31,229 bases of DNA from DAOVVL01 sp965603095. Lineage in GTDB: Bacteria > Pseudomonadota > Alphaproteobacteria > Rhodospirillales > Magnetovibrionaceae. A program made the position numbers and the translations under genes. The notes beneath the pieces are model-generated. The model did no database searches. It saw nothing but the letters and a program-made list of their open reading frames with translations, and was not told the DNA's origin. Positions 14,972 to 22,613 of this stretch are shown here, piece by piece; within the stretch, counting starts at the first letter, position 1, and each line of letters starts with the position of its first letter. The stretch covers positions 1 to 31,229 of the forward strand of contig CBFDBQ010000025.1 of assembly GCA_965603095.1 (NCBI GenBank), given 5' to 3'.

Positions 14972-14985
14972 TTAGCACCCGCCAC
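14951..14985. terminator. Interrupted stem-loop between convergent genes
   Basis: GTGGC (14951-14955) pairs with GCCAC (14981-14985). Inside, GG pairs with CC and GC with GC, separated by single mismatches, around an A/T-rich loop. It spans the stop codon of the small Cys-motif gene and lies before the stop of the converging rhodanese gene. It may end transcription in either direction; no long T-run follows. Confidence 0.35.
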
Positions 14986-15008
14986 CTCCTTAAAATCTCA
15001 TATTTTGA

Positions 15009-15446
15009 CTAAGCTTGACGTTCTGTCGGAAGCCCGGCTTTGTTCCATGCCCTTACCCCACCATTAAGAATAGAGACATCATTAAAACCAGCTGATTTTA
15101 AAAGCTTAGCCACCCGTGGTGAGCGGTTCTGGGTACGACAAGTAACCACCACTGACGCATCTTTATGTGGGGCAAGTTTGTCGCCTAATTCGTTTATTCT
15201 GCCGGCAAGCGTTGCGGCATCAAGGTTGATAGACCCTGGAACATGGCCCATTTCACCAGTAAATTCTGCACCGGTTCGCACATCTATAACCAGAACATTG
15301 TCGCCATTATCCATACGGCCTTTAACTGCATTCGGGCTGTGAAATGGTATTCCCCATGCCAATATGCGGGGCATGAACTTAAATATCATAAAAATACTAG
15401 CGGCAAGCGCGATACTAATCATTGAATCCGAGGTAAGCTGATCCAC
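15009..15446 (-). CDS. Membrane-anchored rhodanese-domain protein
   Basis: A 145-aa protein: an N-terminal transmembrane helix (about residues 8-26, MISIALAASIFMIFKFM) and a single rhodanese domain. VIDVRTGAEFTGEMGHVPGSINL and VVVTCRTQNRSPRVAKLL are typical; the Cys in the latter is the active-site sulfur carrier in the CxxxxR loop. ILNGGVRAWNKAGLP ends the fold. Such proteins transfer sulfane sulfur or act as redox/thiol proteins at the membrane; the substrate is unknown. GTG 15446 is chosen because AGGAG lies seven bases upstream (15454-15458). The frame continues to 15518 without a comparable site, and ATG 15422 would cut into the leader. It is divergent from the Pro-rich membrane protein gene, with 86 bases between them. 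Confidence 0.85.
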   Translation of the reverse strand: MDQLTSDSMISIALAASIFMIFKFMPRILAWGIPFHSPNAVKGRMDNGDNVLVIDVRTGAEFTGEMGHVPGSINLDAATLAGRINELGDKLAPHKDASVVVTCRTQNRSPRVAKLLKSAGFNDVSILNGGVRAWNKAGLPTERQA

Positions 15447-15532
15447 GGTTGATCTCCTATATGTTAAATTATTGGTCAATCTTGCAGATGAATTAGTCCC
15501 GCAAAGGGCCCAAGTCAAGGAAGGTGGAGCAA

Positions 15533-16405
15533 ATGTTTGCTCATCAAGCTTTTGTAAGTGTTGCAGCGTACTTCTATCGGCTTATTTTGGTCGCTGGCCT
15601 TTTCCTTATTTCTTCTGCCGCTCTGGCCGCACCGCAAATTGTTGAGTGTCGTAGCATCATTGGTGGAGCAAACAAAACCGGCTTGATTCCAATGGTTACT
15701 TTTGATCCGGATTGGGGGATTGTGCGCATATCTACGTCAGAACTGTCTTGCCGGGAACCAATAGAGGTTTGGAGCCAGCGTGGGCTCCCTTGGCCTGTCA
15801 AAATCATGCCTGGGTCAGAGGCCCCGAAATTGTTTCGGGATATGACCAAGACCCCAGCTCCCGTAAAAGAGGTTGAAAAACCTGCGCCCGTCGCAATAGA
15901 AGTTAAGCCTACTGAACCCGCTGTGCCCGTTGTGCCTGTTGAACCCGCTGTGCCCGTTGTTCCCGTTGAACCAGAACCTATCCCGCCACAGCATACCCCA
16001 ACGAAAGACGATGTTGTTACCACCCCTCCTGAGCCCGTGGTTACACCTCCCGAGCCCGTGGTTACCCCCTATCCCTCAAAAACCAATAAAACCAGCATTA
16101 TATCCGAACCAGAGGTGGTGCCAGAAATGACTGCCCCTGAAGAGAGCGCTACCAAATCCCCCAGTCTAGCGGATCTCGTGCAATCAAGAATGCGGCTTGG
16201 TGCTGAAGAGACAAAAGATGAAAACATCACAAAAGAGGAACCCGAACAGAGTGACGCCCCTTACCTATGGATTGGGCTGGTCGTAATCGGTTTAGTTGGT
16301 GGGGGTGTGTTTTTATTTTTCTATGGTCGCTCCTCCGGCACAAAAGACGAGGATAAGGAAGAAAATGGGGAAGATGATGAGGATGAGGAAGAAAATGAAA
16401 AGTAG
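15533..16405 (+). CDS. Pro/Glu-rich exported membrane protein, unknown function
   Basis: A 290-aa protein. A hydrophobic leader (about residues 15-33, RLILVAGLFLISSAALA) ends in a signal-peptidase-like ALA. A small N-terminal domain follows with two cysteines (VECRS and LSCRE), then a long Pro/Val/Glu region (about 100-200) with repeats EPAVPVVPV (two tandem 27-bp DNA copies at 15914-15967) and PPEPVVT. A second transmembrane helix (DAPYLWIGLVVIGLVGGGVF) comes near residue 245, and the tail is almost entirely Glu/Asp/Lys. Topology is probably periplasmic N-domain and stalk with an acidic cytoplasmic tail. ATG 15533 is preferred with AAGG at 15521-15524; GTG 15524 is an alternative. I recognise no family. 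Confidence 0.7.
   Translation: MFAHQAFVSVAAYFYRLILVAGLFLISSAALAAPQIVECRSIIGGANKTGLIPMVTFDPDWGIVRISTSELSCREPIEVWSQRGLPWPVKIMPGSEAPKLFRDMTKTPAPVKEVEKPAPVAIEVKPTEPAVPVVPVEPAVPVVPVEPEPIPPQHTPTKDDVVTTPPEPVVTPPEPVVTPYPSKTNKTSIISEPEVVPEMTAPEESATKSPSLADLVQSRMRLGAEETKDENITKEEPEQSDAPYLWIGLVVIGLVGGGVFLFFYGRSSGTKDEDKEENGEDDEDEEENEK
15914..15967 (+). repeat. Two tandem 27-bp coding repeats
   Basis: Bases 15914-15940 and 15941-15967 are near-identical 27-bp units (two differences in the last nine bases), each encoding EPAVPVVPV. They lie within the Pro-rich stalk of the exported membrane protein and probably arose by slippage. Confidence 0.8.
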
Positions 16406-16503
16406 GACGGTTATTTAAGTTTTAGCCAATTGCGAAAATCCAAGCGGTGCATCTTGCTAAAAGGTGTTGCCACCCACGCCCATAGGGATTATCCCTGCCA
16501 GCC

Positions 16504-17880
16504 ATGCCTGAAAACACACCAGATATCACCAAAGAAGGGTCAGTTCACGTAATTGGCGGTGGCCTAGCCGGTAGCGAGGCCGCATGGGCACTGGCGGCCA
16601 TGGACATTCCGGTGGTTTTGCACGAAATGCGCCCGACACAGGGAACCCCCGCCCACCAAGGTGAGGGTTTGGCTGAACTGGTGTGCTCCAATTCATTCAG
16701 GTCTGATGATTTTGAGGCTAATGCGGTTGGTGTGCTGCACGAGGAAATGCGCCGAGCAGGTTCTTTGGTAATGAAGGCCGCCGAAGAAACCCGCGTTCCC
16801 GCAGGCGGTGCGTTGGCGGTGGACCGCGATGCATTTTCCGACTACATCACCAATGCCATTGCCGATAACCCATTAATAACGGTTTTGCGCGAAGAAATCA
16901 CCGACCCCGCCGCCATTGATGCAAAAATTGTGATAATCGCCACCGGGCCGCTTACTTCGGATGGACTATCACAAAACATTCGCAAGCTTACCGGGGCCGA
17001 GCAGATGGCGTTTTTTGATGCCATAGCCCCAATAATTCACTTTGACAGCATAGATTTTGAAAAAGCATGGTTCCAATCGCGCTACGACAAAGGTGATGGC
17101 AAAGATTATATCAACCTTCCCATGTCAAAAGACCAATACGACGACTTTATTGATGCACTAATAAGCGGAGAAAAGGTCAGCTTTAAAGAATGGGAAGAAA
17201 GTACCCCCTATTTCGAAGGCTGCTTGCCCATCGAGGTTATGGCCGAGCGCGGCCCACAAACACTTTCGTACGGACCAATGAAACCGGTTGGGCTGACCAA
17301 CCCCCATAACCCCACGGTTAAACCTCATGCGATTGTTCAACTTAGGCAGGATAACAAGCTGGGAACATTGTGGAATATGGTTGGCTTTCAGACCAAGCTT
17401 ATCTACGGCGAACAAAAACGTATCTTCAAATCCATCCCCGGACTTGAGAATGCCGAGTTTGCCCGTTTAGGTGGCCTGCACAGAAACACATTCATCAAAA
17501 GCCCGGAATTGCTGGACGGGGCATTAAGACTTAAATCAAACCCAAAAATCCGCTTTGCCGGGCAAATAACCGGGTGCGAAGGCTATGTGGAAAGTTCAGC
17601 CATGGGCATAATGGCTGGACGCTTTGCTGGGCGGGAAATTCTTGACCAGGACATCACCCAACCGCCACCAACCACCGCCATGGGCGCACTGTTGACCCAC
17701 GTTACCAAAGGGGCCGAGGCCGACACATTCCAGCCCATGAACATTAATTTCGGGCTATTCCCACTGCCAGACGAAACCCGGCCAAATGGCAGGTCACTAA
17801 AAGGGCGTGAACGCAAAGCATCAATGGCCAAGCGTGCACTAAAAGATTTTGATGTCTGGATAAATAGCCAGTCTATCTAG
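16504..17880 (+). CDS. trmFO: Folate/FAD-dependent tRNA (m5U54) methyltransferase TrmFO
   Basis: A 458-aa flavoprotein that makes 5-methyluridine at position 54 of tRNA, using methylenetetrahydrofolate and FADH2. The dinucleotide fold VHVIGGGLAGSEAAWALA is near residue 13. HEMRP, ELVCSNSFRSDD, HEEMRRAGSL, VPAGGALAVDR, ATGPLTS and the C-terminal NINFGLFPL are TrmFO signatures; the ELVCSNS motif carries a conserved Cys and QITGCEGYVES another, one of which is the catalytic nucleophile in studied homologues. The start ATG 16504 has no clear ribosome binding site, and the first 12 residues are outside the conserved core, so the start is moderately certain. It converges with the hydrolase gene, and the two stop codons share the palindrome CTAG. 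Confidence 0.96.
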   Translation: MPENTPDITKEGSVHVIGGGLAGSEAAWALAAMDIPVVLHEMRPTQGTPAHQGEGLAELVCSNSFRSDDFEANAVGVLHEEMRRAGSLVMKAAEETRVPAGGALAVDRDAFSDYITNAIADNPLITVLREEITDPAAIDAKIVIIATGPLTSDGLSQNIRKLTGAEQMAFFDAIAPIIHFDSIDFEKAWFQSRYDKGDGKDYINLPMSKDQYDDFIDALISGEKVSFKEWEESTPYFEGCLPIEVMAERGPQTLSYGPMKPVGLTNPHNPTVKPHAIVQLRQDNKLGTLWNMVGFQTKLIYGEQKRIFKSIPGLENAEFARLGGLHRNTFIKSPELLDGALRLKSNPKIRFAGQITGCEGYVESSAMGIMAGRFAGREILDQDITQPPPTTAMGALLTHVTKGAEADTFQPMNINFGLFPLPDETRPNGRSLKGRERKASMAKRALKDFDVWINSQSI

Positions 17881-18776
17881 CGATTAATAAATTCTTCCAT
17901 GGCATCGGCAAGATCATCGCCATATAGATCGCGAAAAAAATGCCCAGCCCCATCAATCACAGCCATTTCGATTTTGCCTGATTGCACAAACGGTTTGGCC
18001 GCATCGTGCATTTTGGGGTTTACCGTATCTTCGCTGGCAATAACCAACAAAGTGGGTTTGGTAATTTTAGGAATAACCGTTGGGGTGTCGCGGCGCATAT
18101 CGTTGTTATAATAACTAACAAAGCTTTTGGCCGTTGCGTCGGCACCGGGGCAGTAAAGAAGCCCCACCCCCTTCATCATTTCAGCGCCCTTTCCAGCAGT
18201 TATCAACGCTTCAGCCCGGGCCAGAACACTTTCAAGCTCTACTTTGTGTGATCTTTTGAACCCCTTTGCCGCTTTATCATTGCTCCATGTGCCGGGAGCC
18301 ACCAGCACAACCCTGGAAATTGATGGTCGGTCTTTTTCTCCTGCATACCACGCAACCTGATTACCCCCACGGGAATGCCCAACAATGGTTATATTTTTTG
18401 CGCCTTTTTGTTCCAACCAATCCAGCCACAGGGATATTTCATCCAGAAAATCAGTATTTTTGTGGGTATGAGGTATGGCACAATCATACATTCCAGTTCG
18501 GTTGCTTATGCCCAGTGCCAATGTATGAGCCAGCGAACTTATTCCACGCTCGGCCAACAATTCTTGTATAGCCACTATTATTTCCATGCCATTGTGGGCC
18601 AGTGTGCCGTGGGTGATGAGCGCGACCCCGTCGGACAGAGATTTTCCATCGGCCAGCACAAGATTTGCATTCAATTTTAGGTCATTTTTGGCAGAAATCT
18701 GTACTTTTTCAGCGTTTGCATTGGTGGCAACAAGGAAAACCGACAGAAAAACAGCAAGCATAGAGCGCAACATCAT
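17877..18776 (-). CDS. Secreted alpha/beta hydrolase
   Basis: A 299-aa protein with an N-terminal signal peptide (MLAVFLSVFLVATNANA, cleavage about residue 22). The alpha/beta hydrolase fold shows an oxyanion-type LITHGTLAHNG, nucleophile elbow VGHSRGGNQ (Ser135), acid VIASEDTVN (Asp250) and GAGHFF (His279), a complete Ser-Asp-His triad. Likely a periplasmic esterase or lipase-like enzyme; the substrate is not indicated. AAGGA seven bases before the ATG supports the start. The stop overlaps that of trmFO by the shared CTAG. The gene is divergent from the 922-aa protein gene; the 184 bases between hold a weak inverted repeat (GGTTAT 18889-18894 / ATAACC 18904-18909) and no clear promoter. Confidence 0.85.
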   Translation of the reverse strand: MMLRSMLAVFLSVFLVATNANAEKVQISAKNDLKLNANLVLADGKSLSDGVALITHGTLAHNGMEIIVAIQELLAERGISSLAHTLALGISNRTGMYDCAIPHTHKNTDFLDEISLWLDWLEQKGAKNITIVGHSRGGNQVAWYAGEKDRPSISRVVLVAPGTWSNDKAAKGFKRSHKVELESVLARAEALITAGKGAEMMKGVGLLYCPGADATAKSFVSYYNNDMRRDTPTVIPKITKPTLLVIASEDTVNPKMHDAAKPFVQSGKIEMAVIDGAGHFFRDLYGDDLADAMEEFINR

Positions 18777-18960
18777 ATTATTTCCTTATAAACGAAGACT
18801 TAAATGTCCATTAGCTAGAGTGGGTTAAGTATACAAATGTGGTGGCAAAGGTAGCATAAGAGGCAAAATCGGCTAAATTACAATTAAGGGTTATGTGGTA
18901 ACTATAACCGGATAAAAAGCTTGAGGAAATGACATAGCCATAAATTACAAATCTGATGGT

Positions 18961-21729
18961 TTGCTTGGCGTTGCCCGCATTATAGCGCGCGCGATGGTAG
19001 TCATGCTTGCCCTTTGTACATTTACCATTTCATCCGGCGTGTCTGCCCAAGAACAATTCGATACGGGCTATGCGACCAAGGTATTGTTCATGGCGGTTGA
19101 TAAAAATGACCTACCCGGTGTTCGTGCGGCAATCGAAGGCGGGGCAAGCGTAGATGCCGTTAACCCGCTAGGCATGCAGGCGGTTGATATTGCGGTTGAC
19201 CGTGGCTATTACGACATAGCGCACTACCTTATTTCCGTTAGAACACTGTTGGCCGAAAAAGCAAAAAACAATCCGCCTGTTGTACAGGCTATTGCACCCG
19301 TCCCGGCTGAAGAATGGGCCGCCCGTGTTACCCCGCCCACGGAAATTATAACGGAAACTATAATTGCTGAAGCTCCTGCAAGCATCCCGGCAAAGACACC
19401 GGTTGAAACGCCAGTTGAAACACCGGTTGAAACGCCAGTTGAAACACCGGTTGAAACGCCAGTTGAAACTGTTGTTGCCGTAACGCCAAAGTCAAAACCA
19501 GAAGAACCAAAACCAGAAGAACCAAAACCAGAATTACCAGTTGTGGAAAAAGTAGAGCCACAAGCCATTGTAGCAGAAGCGCCCATGCCTAAGAAATTGG
19601 CAACCCCGCCTATTCCACTATCAAGGCCAGAAATAACACCGGCAATAGCGCCAACAACAGAAGAAACAAAAGCAGTTGCCGAGGTTGTGACCCCTAAAAT
19701 TGAGCCAGAGATAATTACCGAGGTTACTGAAACAATTGAGCCGAAAGCTGTAGAGACAGTAAAAGAAGAAATTATAGAAATAGCCGAAGCCCCTACAACT
19801 GAACCCGCCCCAACACCAGTTGAGCCAATGGAATCAATCGAAGAAATTATTGAACCTAGCGTCAAGTCAATTGCAGAACCAATTGCTGTGGCTGAAGAGC
19901 CTGCCCAAGAAAATTCTAATGATGTAACGATGTTGGAATCCATTGTTAAAAATAATGTTGAAAATAATGTTGAAAATAATGAAACAATAAAAACCGTAAC
20001 CGCTGAACTTCCGCCAAAACCAGTGCCAGAACCAGCGCCAGAACCAGCGCCAGAACCAGTAATGGAATTGCCGTCATCACCCGAACCAGAAGCACAAGCC
20101 CCGGAACCAACAGTAGAGACGGAAATCGCTCAGGCACCAAAACAAGAACCAAAACCAGAGCCAAAACTAGAGCCAAAACTAGAGCCAAAACTAGAGCCAA
20201 AACTAGAGCCAAAACTAGAGATTGTGGCTGAGCCTTCTGTGCCGGAACCTATTGTGGAGCCCAAACCGGAACTAATCACCCAACAGCCGGAAGCAACACC
20301 AGAACCAGAAATAAAATCTGAACCCGCCAAGCTAGCTGATAGTGCGCCCGCTCCGACGGCGGCTGAATCTCTTGTTGAACCCATGGTGCCAACAGCAAAA
20401 ATTGTAGAAACACAGTCTGCAACCATGCAATTTTTCTCTACGTTTCTTGATTTTTTCAAACCGCCAAATACAACAGGCGTAGTTAGAGCTGTAAAGCGTG
20501 ACCCCGAACAAGGTAATGTAAATGTGACGCAACAATCGTCTCGCTCTGCGGTTGCGCCCCGCGATGGTGGTGTTGAGGCAAACGTCCTTGCCCAACAACT
20601 TAAAAATCTAGAGCAACAGCAAAAAGAATTCCTAATCAACAACCCGCCACAAGAAACAAATCAAGAGATTGATCTTGTATTTGAAGAAAACGTGGAGCCA
20701 AAACAAAATAAGGAAAAAACAATATCTGCTGAAAAAGATATTATTCCTGATCCGTTTGCAGAACCAACCAGTGTAAGCAAACTAGAAACCAAGCTGCCGC
20801 CGCACCCATCGGACGAAGACAAAATTGCTACCGATTTGCTTGATGGCCTTCTTGATGGTGATGCAACTGAAGCAATCGCACCAGATGAATTGGCGGGGCT
20901 TGAAGGAATTCTTGACGGTGCTCCCCCACCAGCAGATGGCCTAAGTGGGCTTGAAGGTCTTCTTGATTCAACTGATGAAAGCCAAACAGCAAGCCTAGAC
21001 GACGCGCCAGCAGATGGAGATTGGGCGCTAAAAGAACTTGATTCCGCATCCCTGCCCAATGTTGCAATTCCATCGGCTAGCGATATTGTCGCAAGCGGAA
21101 AAATACTCGAAGATGTTCAGCTTGCGCTAGGTGATGATGTTCATGTTGGTCAAGAATTTACGGAAAATCGTCTTCAGTTAATGAAAATAGAAACAATTCA
21201 TCGCCCCTGCGTGGATAAACACGGAGATGGTACTCTTTTTTGTATAGATACTATTTTCTGGCCACTAGATATCGAGGAAAATTTCCGTGTTGATACGATT
21301 ATGTATCAGGGCACGCGCGCAATCGCCAGATATGATGGTGGTGTAGCGACAAATTTCCATTCCATGTTTAATTCAAGCGCTTTCGATATTATTGCTAACT
21401 ACTATACAAACAGATATGGCGCACCGACAAAATCAATAGCCCGCGCAATAGCCCCATTTGCTAAGCCGCGTCAAGAAAACCCGACGATGATTTGGCAAAG
21501 CCGTGAGCCGGGTACCGACCTTATTGTTAATCTAGAAATCAGAAAATTTGACGATGCCCGCGGCGGCTTCCCTGACACTGAACGTGGTGTAGTTATGCTT
21601 TATAAAAATCATGCTGAACCAATTTTTCCCAAACTATCCCAGCTTGAGCTAATGGTGCTTGAGCCCGATGATAAGGCCACTGCTGGCCTAAACGCGAGCG
21701 AACCGGCAACTCCCGATTCTGTTTGGTAA
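18961..21729 (+). CDS. 922-aa exported ankyrin-like, Pro/Glu-rich repeat protein
   Basis: Four regions: a leader (MVVMLALCTFTISSGVSAQ, probable cleavage near residue 30); one to two ankyrin-like repeats at about 40-90 (LFMAVDKNDLPGVRAAIEGGASVDAVNPLGMQ then AVDIAVDRGYYDIAHYLI, split here); a very long low-complexity Pro/Glu/Lys/Val region (about 125-560) with TPVE and PKLE repeats; and an Asp/Leu-rich stretch leading to a folded C-terminal domain (about 695-910) with paired cysteines (RPCVDKHG and LFCIDT). I recognise no family for the C-terminal domain. The start is TTG 18961; ATG 18994 is possible but loses basic residues of the leader. Base composition matches its neighbours. Probably a periplasmic or envelope-spanning scaffold (inference). 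Confidence 0.75.
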   Translation: MLGVARIIARAMVVMLALCTFTISSGVSAQEQFDTGYATKVLFMAVDKNDLPGVRAAIEGGASVDAVNPLGMQAVDIAVDRGYYDIAHYLISVRTLLAEKAKNNPPVVQAIAPVPAEEWAARVTPPTEIITETIIAEAPASIPAKTPVETPVETPVETPVETPVETPVETVVAVTPKSKPEEPKPEEPKPELPVVEKVEPQAIVAEAPMPKKLATPPIPLSRPEITPAIAPTTEETKAVAEVVTPKIEPEIITEVTETIEPKAVETVKEEIIEIAEAPTTEPAPTPVEPMESIEEIIEPSVKSIAEPIAVAEEPAQENSNDVTMLESIVKNNVENNVENNETIKTVTAELPPKPVPEPAPEPAPEPVMELPSSPEPEAQAPEPTVETEIAQAPKQEPKPEPKLEPKLEPKLEPKLEPKLEIVAEPSVPEPIVEPKPELITQQPEATPEPEIKSEPAKLADSAPAPTAAESLVEPMVPTAKIVETQSATMQFFSTFLDFFKPPNTTGVVRAVKRDPEQGNVNVTQQSSRSAVAPRDGGVEANVLAQQLKNLEQQQKEFLINNPPQETNQEIDLVFEENVEPKQNKEKTISAEKDIIPDPFAEPTSVSKLETKLPPHPSDEDKIATDLLDGLLDGDATEAIAPDELAGLEGILDGAPPPADGLSGLEGLLDSTDESQTASLDDAPADGDWALKELDSASLPNVAIPSASDIVASGKILEDVQLALGDDVHVGQEFTENRLQLMKIETIHRPCVDKHGDGTLFCIDTIFWPLDIEENFRVDTIMYQGTRAIARYDGGVATNFHSMFNSSAFDIIANYYTNRYGAPTKSIARAIAPFAKPRQENPTMIWQSREPGTDLIVNLEIRKFDDARGGFPDTERGVVMLYKNHAEPIFPKLSQLELMVLEPDDKATAGLNASEPATPDSVW
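19396..19467 (+). repeat. Three perfect 24-bp tandem repeats in coding sequence
   Basis: Bases 19396-19419, 19420-19443 and 19444-19467 are identical 24-bp units, each encoding TPVETPVE. They lie inside the 922-aa protein gene, and the period is a multiple of three, so copy changes would keep the frame. Confidence 0.95.
20149..20220 (+). repeat. 12-bp tandem repeat, five perfect copies plus one variant
   Basis: From 20161 to 20220 the unit CCAAAACTAGAG occurs five times without change, encoding PKLE each time; the preceding unit at 20149-20160 differs by one base (CCAAAACCAGAG). It lies in the low-complexity part of the 922-aa protein gene and is likely to vary in copy number between strains. 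Confidence 0.95.
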
Positions 21730-21753
21730 TACATAAACCGCGAATCGAATTGT

Positions 21754-21783
21754 TGCAAAGGCGTTGCATAATAGCCTTTTGCA
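21754..21783 (+). terminator. Candidate stem-loop after the 922-aa gene
   Basis: TGCAAAGGC (21754-21762) pairs with GCCTTTTGCA (21774-21783) with a single bulged T and an 11-base loop. It starts 24 bases after the stop codon. There is no following T-run, so it may be a transcript-end hairpin instead of an intrinsic terminator. Confidence 0.4.
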
Positions 21784-21835
21784 TAATATAAAGCCGCCAT
21801 AATGCACTGGAAATACGTCATTTTTTTGAAATACC

Positions 21836-21863
21836 TTGAAGATTAACCTTTAAGACATATATT
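21836..21863 (+). promoter_or_regulatory. Sigma-70-type promoter of the PuuD-like gene
   Basis: TTGAAG (21836-21841) and TATATT (21858-21863) are 16 bases apart, about 67 bases upstream of the ATG at 21930. This is the most convincing promoter-like pair I see in the window, but it has not been tested. Confidence 0.5.
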
Positions 21864-21885
21864 CAGGTCAGAATTTTTTTAAGTA

Positions 21886-21910
21886 TTACCAATGGGTAAC
21901 AAGTTAACTT
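21886..21910. promoter_or_regulatory. Two short palindromes downstream of the promoter
   Basis: TTACC (21886-21890) / GGTAA (21895-21899) and the palindrome AAGTTAACTT (21901-21910) lie between the candidate promoter and the ribosome binding site of the PuuD-like gene. They could be operators; in an AT-rich leader, chance is also possible. Confidence 0.25.
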
Positions 21911-21929
21911 TGAAAAGGAATAAATTAAT

Positions 21930-22538
21930 ATGGCGGCAATTCTAACCAACCTCAGGAACACCGTAATTGCAGGATTTGCTCTTACAGTAATTCTTGTGGT
22001 GTTTGTTACAATGGTTACCGGTGAAGCATTTAATCCCAGCTTTGCTTATGGACAATTTATCACTCGCTGGCTTCATGTTCTTTCCGGCGTAATGTGGATT
22101 GGCCTGTTGTGGTATTTCAACTTTGTTCAGGCCCCCAGCATGCCTGCCATACCCGATGATCAAAAACCAGTAATAGGTAAATACATTGCACCGCGTGCAT
22201 TGTTCTGGTTCCGCTGGGCTGCAATGGGTACCATCGTCTTTGGTTTGCTTCTAGCATTCCAAAACGGCTACCTGATGGATATGCTTTCAATCGGTGCCAT
22301 GGATGGCTTTAGCAATCCCACGCACGTTACATTGGGCATAGGAATGTGGTTTGGTATTATTATGTGGTTCAACGTATGGTTTGTAATCTGGCCTAACCAG
22401 AAAAAAGTCATTGGCTTGGTTGAGGCTGATGCCGATGCCAAAGCAGCTGCGGCACGTACCGCAATGCTATTTTCCAGAACCAATACCCTGCTTTCAATTC
22501 CAATGCTTTACGCAATGGTTTCTGCTCAAAATATCTAA
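21930..22538 (+). CDS. PuuD-like (urate hydroxylase N-domain) membrane protein, short form
   Basis: A 202-aa integral membrane protein with four to five helices (about 10-30, 46-66, 82-100, 130-154 and perhaps 183-200). RWLHVLSGVMWIGLLWYFNF (45-64) with His49 and the second His at 132 (THVTLGIGMW) match the membrane domain of urate hydroxylase PuuD, a heme-type integral membrane family. PuuD proper is about twice as long and carries a C-terminal cytochrome c domain, which is absent here, and no purine-degradation gene is nearby. A urate function is therefore doubtful; a b-type heme membrane protein is a fair description. AAAAGGAAT gives a good ribosome binding site. It has its own likely promoter and a strong terminator. 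Confidence 0.75.
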   Translation: MAAILTNLRNTVIAGFALTVILVVFVTMVTGEAFNPSFAYGQFITRWLHVLSGVMWIGLLWYFNFVQAPSMPAIPDDQKPVIGKYIAPRALFWFRWAAMGTIVFGLLLAFQNGYLMDMLSIGAMDGFSNPTHVTLGIGMWFGIIMWFNVWFVIWPNQKKVIGLVEADADAKAAAARTAMLFSRTNTLLSIPMLYAMVSAQNI

Positions 22539-22560
22539 CGAGCAAATACAAAGCAAAAAT

Positions 22561-22592
22561 AAAAGGCTTGGCGTTCGCGCCGAGCCTTTTTT
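22561..22592. terminator. Strong bidirectional rho-independent terminator
   Basis: A 13-bp stem (22561-22573 with 22578-22590, one G-T pair) is closed by a TTCG tetraloop and followed by T-rich sequence to 22592. The A-run at its left side would form a U-run on the other strand, so it can serve both the PuuD-like gene and the converging Sec operon. Confidence 0.95.
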
Positions 22593-22613
22593 AATTAAGG
22601 TCTTTTTTCTGCT

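Noticed and set aside
15574..16023. 149-aa minus-strand frame rich in Gly/Thr
   Set aside because: Antisense of the Pro/Val repeats in the exported membrane protein gene; no independent support.
16485..16500. AGGGATTATCCCT palindrome before trmFO
   Set aside because: The loop is a single base, too tight for a hairpin; as a short DNA palindrome it has no supporting context.
19224..19943. 239-aa reading frame on the minus strand with TGVS repeats
   Set aside because: It is the antisense shadow of the Pro/Glu tandem repeats in the 922-aa gene. It has no signal, ribosome binding site or family motif, and its periodicity simply mirrors the sense repeats.
19396..20220. Tandem repeats considered as a CRISPR array
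   Set aside because: The units are directly adjacent without unique spacers, are in frame inside a gene, and no cas gene is present.
20130..20642. 170-aa minus-strand frame ending in GSSFGSSFG repeats
   Set aside because: Antisense of the 12-bp PKLE repeat; composition is explained by the sense strand.
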